DNA of 64,000 bases from Mesodorylaimus sp. YZB2_4 (lineage: Eukaryota; Nematoda; Enoplea; Dorylaimida; Dorylaimidae): contig JASANH010001034.1 of NCBI GenBank assembly GCA_030248295.1, positions 1 to 64,000 of the forward strand. Reading direction: 5' to 3'. The translations under genes were made by a program, and so were the position numbers. Positions 1 to 11,293 of the stretch are shown one piece after another; position 1 is the stretch's first letter; each line of letters starts with the position of its first letter. A model generated the notes under the pieces. That model was given only the letters and a program-made list of their open reading frames with translations. It did not search any database and was not told where the DNA came from.

Positions 1-364
1 AGGGTCCGTTTTGGTGAACCAAGTGTGCGGTTTGTGATCAAGTGTTCTTTCGTTCCTTCGAAATTACTTATACCGTATTTAAAGCGAAATCAACGCGTAA
101 TTCTGCCGGCAACAAAATCAATTTCCACTGCGCCAACAATTGACGACATGATTACTCGTGTTTGGATACTTTAGGCGTCGTTTAAATTCGATAAAATCGA
201 TAGTTTGCTCCGCGAGAGACTCAATTATTCAATTTCAAAAAAGTTCTAAAAAGAATTCAATTTTTCCTGATCGAAACTCGAATTTTGACGAGATCGGATC
301 GACGAAAAAGAGTGAAGTCTGCCGAGAACAGGCGGCCAACCCGCACATCACGTGACTTTCATCT

Positions 365-510
365 TTCACACTTCCACAACCACAACTCTCCTAGAAACCC
401 ACCACACAAACACAACCACACCTGGAGTTTGAATAGACTTCTCGCACTTCCACAATCACACTTTCACAACCACACCTCCCCACTTCCACAATCACACAAA
501 CACACCGAAG
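365..510. repeat. Degenerate ACTTCCACAAYCACA tandem repeat
   Basis: The unit 'cacttccacaa[c/t]cacac' recurs several times with variable CA-rich spacers. One strand is almost free of G. It looks like an imperfect minisatellite. No coding role is seen. Confidence 0.6.
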
Positions 511-3206
511 TCTGAACGGGCCTTTAACAGCACATCAGCTCCCCAGTTGGCCGCTCGATACGCACCTCTATACGAGGCAGAAAGAAACCCGTCGGGTTGA
601 TGTCTCGGCCTCATACGACTAGGAGGCTTGGATGCAGTGATTTTGAGCACATTCGCTTCCCTCAGTATATGCTCCACTGTAGGTCTATCCAGTCTATTAG
701 GTACTCTAGCCGTGTCTTTATATAGATAGAAACAAAAGAGGCTTTTGAACGGAGACTTTAGAATATTGCATCTTCTCCTGAGACACACTTGACTAAAGAT
801 AACGGAGATGATGTCAAAGGAGTGAAGCTGTCAAGAAATTTTAGGTGAATGGCATGGGCACTCCGATTCCATACCGATTCTCTCAAATTGCGCAAGGGTA
901 CAGGAAAAATTATGTGACAGTCTCCTACTCTGATCCGAGCCAAACTATGGCCGAAATTGTTACTAGCTTTGGGTTACGAATTGTGGTTGCCTACGCCCAC
1001 ATTCAGCTGTGCATTCCGCAGCACAGAATCTCAGAAACGCGTCACACGGTTTGTTTGGGCGATGGAACGGCAATCCACAAGACGATTTCTAAGATCCAAG
1101 CGGCAAAAAGCGACAAGTCGGCAGCTTATTTTCTTGGGACTTTGCCGACAGCTGGTTGGTGTCTCAGAAAGAGAAAGTATCGAAAGCGTGAGTTGGATTT
1201 TATATTTTACTCCACACCCTAGCAAAGTGCACTTCGGGGTGAGACAGGTGGGGTGAGATAGAAGGCATTTTTGAAATATGATTGAGAAAAGAATCACAAG
1301 AAGATGAAAAATTTCTCTGGAATGCTATTCCACATGGAGATAGCAGAATAAATAAAGATGTGTCAGTGATATTTAAAAAAAACCTCTGAGCAGTCAATTG
1401 ATGAGTTGCACGAACGGCTGCTGACATTTAAAATCAGCTTGTGCACAGAACGACGACATCAGAGACGAACATGCGTGATAAAATTCAAAAAATTGACTCA
1501 ATTTTATTCACTACTTCTGCTGAAAAGTCAAATTATTTTTAAAGTTTTTCAAGTTCTTCTACCGCAGACAACAACAACGAGCTGTGGAAGCTTATCGCAA
1601 GCATGCTGGCAATTTCAACAGAGACAAGTCCAAGCTGAACCGTGCAGAAAAACTGTCAAATTTTGCGAGATCCTCCACTGTTGGAATGCGCTAAAAGACT
1701 CGGTCACCTGCTACCATCCACCGCTGATTGCGTCACTGATGTGTCGTTTTTTAACAACAAAAAGGAAGAAGAAAATTATGTCTGCGGATTGGTCAAGACA
1801 TTTAACCAATTGTGCAGTACCGGGGTCCAATGCGGGGGAAGGAAGGTGATATGACAATTATGACAAATCATACTTCCTAATCAAGTGGCCACGCAATCTA
1901 TAATAAAAGGAGCCTATTTTAGTTGCAGAATTAAAACTTATGCTCATTTAAATAGCCTGGTTGATGTGGACAATCATTGATCATTTGCTTGTTTTATTGT
2001 TTGCATGTAGGGAGGATACTGTCTTTGTTGCGCTGTTTCAGGCAAAAAAAGCGCAAAACCTGCGTCAAGCCATAGGGAACTCAGACAGTTACAGGCATAT
2101 CTTCTCTTTGGGGTGGGGCTCCACTTGGTCGTACAGAACGGGGACTTATCTCCCAGGAATGTTGATGTTTTACTGGCCTTCGACTGGTGCAGTAGAGTTA
2201 AAGAATGTTGCGCTGATTAGCGTTTATTCAGGATCAGGACCATCTAGTATTGTAGATACGAGCATGTTGTTAGGGTCAGTGGCAAAATTTCAATGGCTGA
2301 TGCCATAGATACAGTAAGTCTCATCTGGCTCATCCAAACGACACAACTCACAATTACAAAGCGACCCCCTGCATTCAGAAGATTGGAAAAAGTGAGACAA
2401 GTAGTCAAATGCTCTTGTACAGCTAGGGTCATTTTGACAGCTTGTTGTCGCAGGTGGCTGATTGTAAATTGACTTAGAAGTGTTCCAGAATTTAGGACAT
2501 GTCTTAAAATTTATGACGCATCCTAAACTGATTGTGAAACTGCTCCTGGTTCATTGTTGAAAAATTGAGATTGAGTGCACTCATATTGTTCACTGCATTG
2601 TCGAAAAATTTGACCATCTCAGTTTCATCTAAATAGATCTTATCATCCATTCACATTTGGCACGATCCGTTTACAATACTTTGCCCCGCTCACATGCTAG
2701 CTGGCATACTCAAAACTTGCTTTTAGCTGTTCTGGACCCATTCCAATCGAGAGGATCCTGCCCTGGCCTTGCCACGCCATCACGAGGACGGTGGCGTATT
2801 GAAACATAAAACGAATTGCATGATGAAGTAGAATTCACAGCCGGATAACTATATTCCTCGGCACGCGTGAGGGATGCATCTATCGACATTACGCAAGCAC
2901 TAGCATCGAGACATAACCATCAATACAATCAGCCGGAATAAAAAGGGCCCCCACAGCTGTACACTTTAACTTCAATTTAAAAAATGCTGAGGCAATAAAA
3001 AGTTTGACGTTGAGTGAGTGGATAATGTAGGAGTGCAATGCGAGGGGACGTTCAAAAAGTTACCCAAAAACTATCGCTGCAGCAGTCGTCAGCCTAATTT
3101 GATTAAAAACACTCAAAAAACAACACACTCGATTTCTAACAAATTCCTTCAATGTATTGGACAGAAAACCTAGTCTGATGGAGACATAAAGGTTGAATGC
3201 AGGAGA

Positions 3207-3300
3207 AAACTCTCGCACAAGAGCCCTCACTACCGCACTACACAACATCAAAGCTAGTGTTAAAGGTATTTCACCTATGAAACTAATCTGTGACCTTGAA
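3207..3300. repeat. Dispersed repeat, copy 1
   Basis: This segment starts with 'aaactctcgca', followed by 'gagccctca', and ends with 'atgaaactaatctgtgacct'. The same order of phrases recurs at 13696-13811 inside a prenylcysteine oxidase intron, with about 20 extra bases between the conserved ends. Two diverged copies 10 kb apart on the same strand suggest an old non-autonomous mobile repeat. No terminal inverted repeat was identified. Confidence 0.6.
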
Positions 3301-3965
3301 GTGAGAAGGGGGGGCACTGTCTCGCCTGGCCGACTGTCGCAGGTGGCCGACCGTATCACTTGGCCGTCCAATGTAAAAGCGATGTGAATAATATGACGTC
3401 ATCCCTTTTGTCACCTGATGAGATGGCCGATCATCTCACTTCACGATCTATCGGTAAGAGCATTATCCCTGTAGGATACATTATTAAGAGGCGGGTGTGG
3501 CTTTGGGAAATCGTGATTAGGCTGTCGTAGCATGTACCCCTCAGCCTGATTTGAGGTGCGAGGGCCTGTCCATGCGATCAGAACCAAATCCATTGGCAAC
3601 AAGGCCTTGATCAGGTGAACTCATTCTTTAATCAGCAAGTGATCGTTTTTGTACTCCGCAACAAATCCTTCCTGTTGTGTTGACCGCTGGAGACATTGAC
3701 TCAAGCAAGTGGGGCTATGTCCCGAGTGCTTTCCAAGTCCATAGTTAATTCGAACAGACACACCCCGTTTCGACGAAATGAATGGTCATATTTGGACATT
3801 CCATAATCTAATGAATCATCAAATAACTACACGCACCTTGTGTTTTTGCTTTCTGTTGATTCTTCGATTGCATATTAGGCGCAAGGCCTTAACTGCTAGG
3901 ACCAACTCAAATCAGTCGGCCAAGTGAGACACTCGGTCAAGTTAGAAAGACGGCCACGCATTTGT

Positions 3966-3981
3966 GGGGGGGGGGGGGGGG
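3966..3981 (+). repeat. Poly-G tract (16 G)
   Basis: An uninterrupted run of G. Similar runs occur at 15971-15983, 17518-17532, 38465-38475 and 61394-61409. All lie outside coding exons. Confidence 0.9.
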
Positions 3982-4108
3982 CTCGTAGTCAAGTAATTTA
4001 CGGTTTTTTTTTCATGTGCCATATGCAAACAAAACCATAGGATCTGAAATGGACAAAGACAGCAGCAGAATGACATTTTGTCCTTTTGAAAGTGACTTGT
4101 GATTGTCT

Positions 4109-5713
4109 TCATCTATTTTTTACTGCACTCCTTCTCTTCGCCATATATTGATGATACAGAGACGAATTCTTTGCCCCCACTGGCATATCATCACAGCCCC
4201 ACAATTCGTCTGGTTGCGTGCATCCGCCTTTCGCATATCGAAAATGCATAAAGGGTTCATCAGTTTCTGGGAATTTTGTGATATATTTCATATTTATGTT
4301 TGCATAAGTCGATCCCTTATTCGGGGCGAACCATCCATCGTTGCCGTAGTCGGCCGTTACATAATCGACATAATTGCAAGGAATGTAAGTGAGTACACCG
4401 AATAATTCCGCAGAGCAGACCCCCGTTCGCAGTGGATACGATGTTTGATACCAATATCGATTGGCCCACATGTAAGTGCACGTTTGATTTTTTCCTTGGG
4501 GGTACATTAAAAACACATCCAACCACACCCGTCCTTTTCTGCCGTATGTACGAAATTCCAATCCCACATCCAATGTGCCCAATCGCAGAGTCAATGCTAA
4601 TGAGGGACTTCCGAATAATTCACGGAAGAAATCATATTTGTACTCGTCGGCCATAATATAAGTGTCGATGTCCTTCGACTCGACGATGTAATCGCACTGT
4701 CGATACCAGCCCAACAAAGTGCCGCTTATGATGCTGGTCGGAATACGCTGACGTTTGCTGATGCGCATAATCTCGCCCAGAGCCTCGGCCTGCGCGCTGA
4801 TATTGTCCAGTTGACCCATGTGGGAGAAACGAGCCCGGAATGGGTACACGATATCGTTGAAATGGCACTCGTGGAATCGAGAGTGAGGGAGTTGCCACAA
4901 ATAGAAATCCAAGTCATTCGATGAGCACAAATTGATCAGACCATCGATCGGGTCATTTGATGGATTGTTGATCGATCGATCACCGACGGCCCGATATTCG
5001 ATGGCGAAGCTATAATTGGCGCACTCGAATGATTCGACAGCCATGGGTAAGGGAATAGCGTATTTGGAGTGCGCTAAAAATCGAAATTCCGGTGATGAGA
5101 AAATCGATTCTTGTAAATCGGATATCCAAAAGAAATTGTGTCGTGGAAAAATAACTGCCAAATGTAAAATTATTGATGATTTATATAAATTTGGATCGAT
5201 AAACAAGAAATAGTGTGTAAGAATTTCTCGATAAGTCGACTTGGATTTTTTACTACGCATTTGTCGAAAATCGATTCCTCGCGCAGTAATCAATCGATAT
5301 CGATCACCGGTTGTGCATGAATAATTTTTATAAAATTGCTCAAATTTAGCGGCATCTTTTTCAAAAATTCCAAACGTAAAAATTTTATTTGGTATTGTAT
5401 TGTCGCAAGTTTCGTTGGGAAAAGAATAATTCTCTAGCAGCATACTGGGATCCAATAGGACTAGTCGGAAATCGGAATATCGATGCATATCTCGGAGAAG
5501 AACTGGTAAATCGATCGGATCGATTGTAGTTGATTCTGTGATTTCTGTTTTATTCGACTCCGAATATGTATCTGTCCTCCATGTCCGATGAATCGAAACG
5601 AATACAAACAGTGCCAATACAATGAGGACGAGTACAAAAGTGAGGAGTTTAGAAACCCGAATTCGTCGGAAACATACTCGAAAAGGGGCAGCGAGAGACG
5701 TCAGCAAAGACAT
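4109..5713 (-). CDS. Fukutin/LicD-like type II membrane protein
   Basis: An intronless 534-residue frame with a short basic cytoplasmic tail and one membrane segment at about residues 22-41. The lumenal part carries several N-glycosylation sequons (for example NYS and NET near residues 95-102). This is the topology of Golgi glycosyl- and phosphotransferases. Residues 331-350 read GTLLGWYRQCDYIVESKDID, the nucleotide-binding signature of the fukutin/FKRP/LicD family, with the D-x-D acidic pair at the end. Aromatic and cysteine-rich motifs follow to the C terminus. Family members transfer ribitol-phosphate or phosphocholine to glycans. The substrate here is unknown; nematodes have many such paralogues of unclear substrate. 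It is odd in having no intron while neighbours have four to fourteen exons, so it may be a retrocopy, but the frame is intact. The start is the ATG just before the basic tail and membrane segment. Confidence 0.85.
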   Translation of the reverse strand: MSLLTSLAAPFRVCFRRIRVSKLLTFVLVLIVLALFVFVSIHRTWRTDTYSESNKTEITESTTIDPIDLPVLLRDMHRYSDFRLVLLDPSMLLENYSFPNETCDNTIPNKIFTFGIFEKDAAKFEQFYKNYSCTTGDRYRLITARGIDFRQMRSKKSKSTYREILTHYFLFIDPNLYKSSIILHLAVIFPRHNFFWISDLQESIFSSPEFRFLAHSKYAIPLPMAVESFECANYSFAIEYRAVGDRSINNPSNDPIDGLINLCSSNDLDFYLWQLPHSRFHECHFNDIVYPFRARFSHMGQLDNISAQAEALGEIMRISKRQRIPTSIISGTLLGWYRQCDYIVESKDIDTYIMADEYKYDFFRELFGSPSLALTLRLGTLDVGLEFRTYGRKGRVWLDVFLMYPQGKNQTCTYMWANRYWYQTSYPLRTGVCSAELFGVLTYIPCNYVDYVTADYGNDGWFAPNKGSTYANINMKYITKFPETDEPFMHFRYAKGGCTQPDELWGCDDMPVGAKNSSLYHQYMAKRRSAVKNR

Positions 5714-8700
5714 GTGTATTTGATTAGAAAAGGTCAGAAGCGGTGTTGATCCAGGTGACTTCAGATTGTATTACAGGGAACGCAGAATAGGGGATGGGTA
5801 TTGGGGGGCGGAGGTCAGGCCAACTATACTGCAGACAGTTATCACAATGTTATGAGCTACTGTATGCTTTCTTTCGATGGTTACAACGCGGCGAGGGTGG
5901 CGACTGAGGGTGCAAAAGTGAAAAATCTTCTCAGTTTTTTACCTCTCGGCTGTCGTTGAACGCGCATAGAATTTTGCAGTCTGGTCTAAATGTGTATCAA
6001 ATCATATTATTCTCCCGTTTATCTCCATTCCATGAACGGGGAACAGCAACACCAAGCTAGCTCATCCCAACTTTATATTGCCGATTTGCACCTATATGTG
6101 GTCTGGCAGTACCTCGTGATATAATCATGTTTTTCGTAAAACCTGGCAATGACGACGCACTATTCTGAGACCTAATGCATCATCATACTAAATGATAGGG
6201 TACAAATCGGGTGCCACATCGAGTTTTTTGGGCCTAACATTCCCCTCAAATACAACGTTTTTAGTGTTGCACCTCCGCCCATCCCCCCTCCCCCGCCCGC
6301 AATAAATCATCCTGAGTTCCGGTACAGCCCTTATTTTGGAGGCAACATACTTCTCACATGCAATGTTGAGATGCAGCTGTGGCCTGTTGTCGGCTAGTCT
6401 TACGATCAGCGGCTTCTCAGACATCACGCGTGGCATGTATCCTGTAATTTTTCGAGGCCTATATCCTTTACTTTTGAGTGAGCGCCTCTGGCGGAGCACC
6501 AAGGAGAATTTGAACTGAAAACTGGTGTGGTTAGTAAACTGCTGACAAAATCATGGATAATTAAAGAATCAACGCGGAAATTGGAACGTAGCTTTAAATA
6601 AAAAATAGCCTAGTCTGGTTTGGATAACCTATACTTACTTTGAATCCATTCATCCAGGCTGATTAGTACTCATTGTCGACCAGAAAGGAAGTGTCGAAGA
6701 AATTTTTGTTTTCGACATTGCATTCTACCTTCAAGTGGGACTGGAGGAGCAGGCAAACTAGGCAGTTCTCATTTGCATCCACATCGGTTTGTTCCAATAT
6801 ACAGTAACCGATTACCTTTCTAAGTCACTTTCCCCACGCTTATTCGAGCACGTCATTTTAACGCGCGATTTCAGGTTTAGAAGGTGCGCATTCTTATCTC
6901 GATGACATTTATTTTCACCTTTATTTATTCGCTCGTCAGTTCGATTCAATGATGGACCATTAGCCGTTATTGGAGGGGCTAGGACCAAACGGACACGTCG
7001 AGTCCTTTTCAGCTTCTCAATTAAATCGACGGGCCATCATTATCGTGGCTGAAATTTTGTCCAAAAAAGATCCGGCGAATGCAAATTATGCAGACTAGAA
7101 ATCTTCTACTATTAGAAGTAAAAGAGAATGGTACTGTGCTGATACCTTTAAGCCTCGGTACACGATTTCGATCCCGAGTACCCCACGCCTACTGTAGTCG
7201 AGTGGCTGTCTTATCGACAGCGCTGTCGCCTTTAGTCATAATAACTTTTCATACAAAAGCAATGACCACTGGTCAGACACTGAAGATGAAGATACCAAAA
7301 ATACTGTAGTTAGCTAAAGTATGTAATAATTGCTATCAATTGATTATACACTGCCATCTTGCAGTTCAATGAATCTTGGGTCTCCTCTGTCAAACTGAAC
7401 TTAGGAATCAGCAGTAATTTTACTGTGTATATTTTTCATTGCACTTGCACTAGCAACGTTTCCAGTGTGCGGTATGGTCTAGGGGAAATTCAGTATATAT
7501 AGTAGCAGTACAGTATAGTAAAGATCACTGGTCAAGTTTATTTATAGTAGTAGGAGAGTAATGTATAGTGAAATAAAAAATTACAGTAGAAGTACAGTGT
7601 ACTGCAAGATACTGGGAGTGACTTAAGGGCGAATTTTCTGGGTGTACCTCTGGTGTGAACGCGATGCGTTTCCACTCTATGCTCACACTGTTCATTCTGC
7701 AGTGGCATGAAAGGTGGTTCCCGAACGACGAAAGTGTCTGCCGTCAGTGTTCAGTTTTCCAGTGGTGACGAACGGTGGCCAAATAAAACAAGATTGAAAA
7801 TGATAAAGTTTTCTTGCGATACTTTTTTTTGTGTTTGCTACATTTTGTATGATTATCAAAGGCTCACAAAATCATTTCAATTTGACATTGAGCTCGTACC
7901 GGCTTTACACTTTAAACTATCCTTACTAGTTGTATATTCACGCAGACAACAGTGTGTAAGCTGCCATCCTGCTAATGGGTCCATCCTGCTGCAACACTAG
8001 CTTACTGTAGTTTAACGAATTATGATTAGTAACTGCCCCAGGCTTACTATTGGTGCCTGAAGAGTGTCAATGGCCAACACCAAAAGAGGCGGTTCGATCC
8101 GGCCTGTCAATTCGTCTGTCGGTCAATCAGTAGTAAGGCCTGTCAAATCAAGAGCTCCGCTTTTGGAAGCTATGATGCACATGGCAGCAAGCACCAACTT
8201 GGACAAGTTTATCCGAGTGGTTCACAGAACGGCTGCTATCCGAACCAGTTGATACGAAGCCATGAGGATATGGAGAAGATCACCACGTTTTCGCCCAGGT
8301 CGGCCTTGTATTCGACTTTGAAGGATGTAACCCAATTCGGTAGAAGAATATAAAAGTGGAAAAAGAATTTAGGGATGGAATAGAAGTCAAGAATATGTTG
8401 CGATATATCAAGATCTACAATTCGTTGCACGTGACCTATTGGGCCTGTGCCATAATGGCCAAAACTTAATGGAATTCCAGAATAGATTGATATTTTTAAA
8501 GAAGCTGTGAGTGTTCCGAGTGTCTGCCCTCGTCTATTTATTCAAAACTCTTCACCATCCAGCAGCTTCAGTTTATTTTCCGACCATTATAAAGAACTGT
8601 GCGAAGAATTGCACAGCAACAGATCGTTGCGTGGTGGCCTTCCGTTTATTGGGCAAAGCAGTGCCATCCTATGAAGCTCCGATTCCAGGCGAACCCCAGA

Positions 8701-9603
8701 AGTCGGTCATAACAATGTCTGTCTTTCATAATTTCTTCTCTCCTCTTGGTTTTTCTCTTTAGCTAGTCGGTTTTATTGTCAAGCTTGAATTGATCAGGAT
8801 GGCCGGTGGGCATATCTTGCATGATGGCCGACAAATGAAGGCCGTTGAAATCGTCATCGAACACTTGACGAAATTTTAAATATTCCACTTGTCATGGAGA
8901 AGTGGAATATTTAAAATTTTGGGCTTGGATGGACAATATTTACATTCACCACGCTCAGCAGGGGCTTCAAAGGAAATTGGGTGAGCATACATCAGTGGAT
9001 ATGTCGATGGGCTTATGACAATCGTAAAAATAAGCGCATGGACAAGAACGTCAGGCCGACCCTGTCCAGCGCTCATTCAAGTGGATTTTAAGCCAGGAAT
9101 AGCCTGGTTGTTGTGGGCGCTAATTGGCCCTCATGGCTGGCTGTAGCACCTCGCCTTCGGGAAGGACATAGCATCTTGCTGCTTGCTGTTTTTCTCGCTT
9201 TTTTCCCACTTGCAAATTAGCATTAGTTAAAATGTGGTTTTAGCTGTTCTGAAATCCCGCCTGGCACCATACTATGCAAGGAAGCATCAAGACATTACCA
9301 TCCACATTCCTATCTTGTATGGCGGGATATTCTCCCCAAATTTGAAAGAAAAGAAGACATGACACAGATTGGGCGGTTGATCATCTATCATTTCGATTCT
9401 GCCATCCCTGAGCGCACGTGGCAAAGGCTAAATATTATTGTACTGTTTGCGAAATGCTATATCTACACGCAAAGACGAGCTCAGTCCTTTCTGGTTTCAG
9501 CTGCTGCTTTTCAGTGTTCAAAAGATACTCGTTATATCAATGGCATGCTGCTCAGTCTCTTGGGAGAGCCACTCATTTTGAGACATCATGGTATGGTTTA
9601 GTG

Positions 9604-9664
9604 ATGCAATTGACGTCAATGTCAAAGTCGAAATCCTGTCAAAGTCAATGTCAATGTCAAAAAT
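9604..9664. repeat. GTCAAAGTCAATGTCAA low-complexity repeat, copy 1
   Basis: Tandem 'gtcaa[a/t]g' words follow the palindrome-like 'caattgacgtcaatg'. The same vocabulary, again next to 'gacgtcaattgca', recurs at 10974-11112, so the two are probably copies of one dispersed repeat. Confidence 0.6.
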
Positions 9665-10973
9665 CACGCGAGAGGTAAGAAAATTTTGACATTTTGCGCA
9701 CGCTTTATTCAAATCCATGAGCCAAGACAAAGAGTTTACGCAGTAAGATTTTTCCTGCCAATCTCTGTATATTGTTTCGAATCGCTCGATCCAATGTCGT
9801 GAACGTCGTTCCAAAAAATGCTTAGCCACTTCCTTTCACTTCCGTAAGAGATTTCAGTCACAGTTTGCGGTAACTATTTGTTAGAGTAACGCGGGTTTTG
9901 TTTCGGTTTCACGGAATCTTTTTGAGAAGATAGAGTTTTAATAAGTACCAACCACGTGCCAAAAGGAACAGGACAGAACTGACGTCTTGTTAAATACTGA
10001 GGAAGCGGAAATAAGTCGTCAATATTGAAAAGATTTTGTTCGGACTTTTAGTAGGATTAGTAAAGCAAGATGGTCCACCAAGTCTTATGTTATGGTAATG
10101 TGAAAAAGAATTACAATGTAGATAAATAGCGCTTGACCTTGGCTTTCCTTTTTGAACAAAACAACCTGCTACTCAAGCTCAGTTAGCTCTGCGATTCCAA
10201 AGTTTATGAAGCAATTCAGTCAGTAATCTGACCCAATCAAGGGCAGGCAACAGAAAGATTGTGAAAATCAAGAATCAAGAACCAGAATGTGTGATTGAAA
10301 AATTGTCAGCAAGGAGACGCTCGCTTCTCACTGAAAACCACGCCCAAGCTCGCGTCAGAGATTCTACATATCACATGCCAGTTTATTCGAAGACTGGTTG
10401 TATGACGATACTTGTCTGATGCACCTGCAGGTCAGACTGCTTTGAAGAAGCCTCACAGCGCTGCGGCCTTCCACTCTGGTGATCTGCCCAGTAAAATGTC
10501 GTCATTAGGGATAGATCAGGATCAGCGCAATCCCAATCGGGATCGGGATATTCGGCTTTTTCTCTTTTTTTCGCCAATTAACCTATATTTCTCACTAAAG
10601 CACACTTTTTAGGCATCCATATTGTTTTAAGCTTTTCCTTAGCAATTTTTAATCATGCTCACTGCATAGCTACCTGGCACTCCATAACCAAATAAACCAT
10701 GTGTAGGATCTTCTTTGGCCAGTTTAGGTTTCAGTGTTTCAAAAAGATACAGTTTACTCAATCACGTCAGCCCAATGTTAGTCCAAAAGGAAGGCTGAAC
10801 AAGATTTGGAAGTCGTCCTGTGCAGCCAGACTGGCTCGGCCGTAGCCAGCCTCCGCCCCAGACTTGGGCGAAGGCTGTGGAAAGGAGGGGGTGGCATGGA
10901 GCTGCCTCCCTGGTTAGACAAGGAAGGAACATGCTCAGTCTTTTTTGAAATTTTTGCAAAAGCTCAATTTTAA

Positions 10974-11112
10974 GTCAATGTCAATGTCAAAATTAAACAT
11001 TTTTGCCCTGTCAAAGTAAAACTCAAAATCAAAAAAATTTTTTACCCCCTGTCAAAGCCAAAAAATTTTGCGGGACCCATGTCAAAGTCAAGGTCAAAGT
11101 CGAATTGAAAAA
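10974..11112. repeat. GTCAAAGTCAATGTCAA low-complexity repeat, copy 2
   Basis: A longer, more diverged block of the words seen at 9604-9664. It is interrupted by A-rich runs and ends in 'gacgtcaattgcaa'. It lies 180 bp beyond the 3' end of the prenylcysteine oxidase coding region. Confidence 0.6.
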
Positions 11113-11293
11113 CCGACGTCAATTGCAACTCTAGGGTTATATAGAGCTTTTCCACCCTTTAAATTCGAATATGTTCTGTTGTTTCTTTTACTGTGCTGAA
11201 CGAATAAGACAAAAAAGTCGAGACATTACCATGACTATAACCTACTGTTAATCGCAGCGTGAAAATACAGTAAATTGTGAAACCAGAAAAACA

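Larger units (their letters stand above)
1..4108. other. Intergenic, no gene recognised
   Basis: No open frame here resembles a protein family I know. The longest frames (about 150 codons near 1406-1849 and 115 codons near 1961-2308) lack splice context and recognisable motifs. The stretch holds a CA-rich low-complexity block near 365-510, a dispersed-repeat copy near 3207-3300 and a 16-base G run at 3966-3981. Short phrases around 'gtcgcaggtggc' recur near 2446 and 3337, which suggests old repeat debris. Confidence 0.6.
5714..11293. other. Intergenic, no gene recognised
   Basis: Open frames are short, lack family motifs and are not joined by convincing splice sites. Around 7300-7620 the DNA is rich in TACAGTA/TACTGTA-type words. 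Near 8870-8920 there is an inverted repeat around 'tattccactt...aagtggaata'. Two low-complexity blocks built from 'gtcaaagtcaatgtcaa' lie at 9604-9664 and 10974-11112. No RNA gene was seen. Confidence 0.55.

Noticed and set aside
1406-1849. 147-codon plus-strand frame
   Set aside because: No recognised motif, membrane pattern or splice context; length is compatible with chance in this base composition.
6188-6502. 104-codon minus-strand frame, basic
   Set aside because: No family resemblance and the rest of the region gives no continuing exons.
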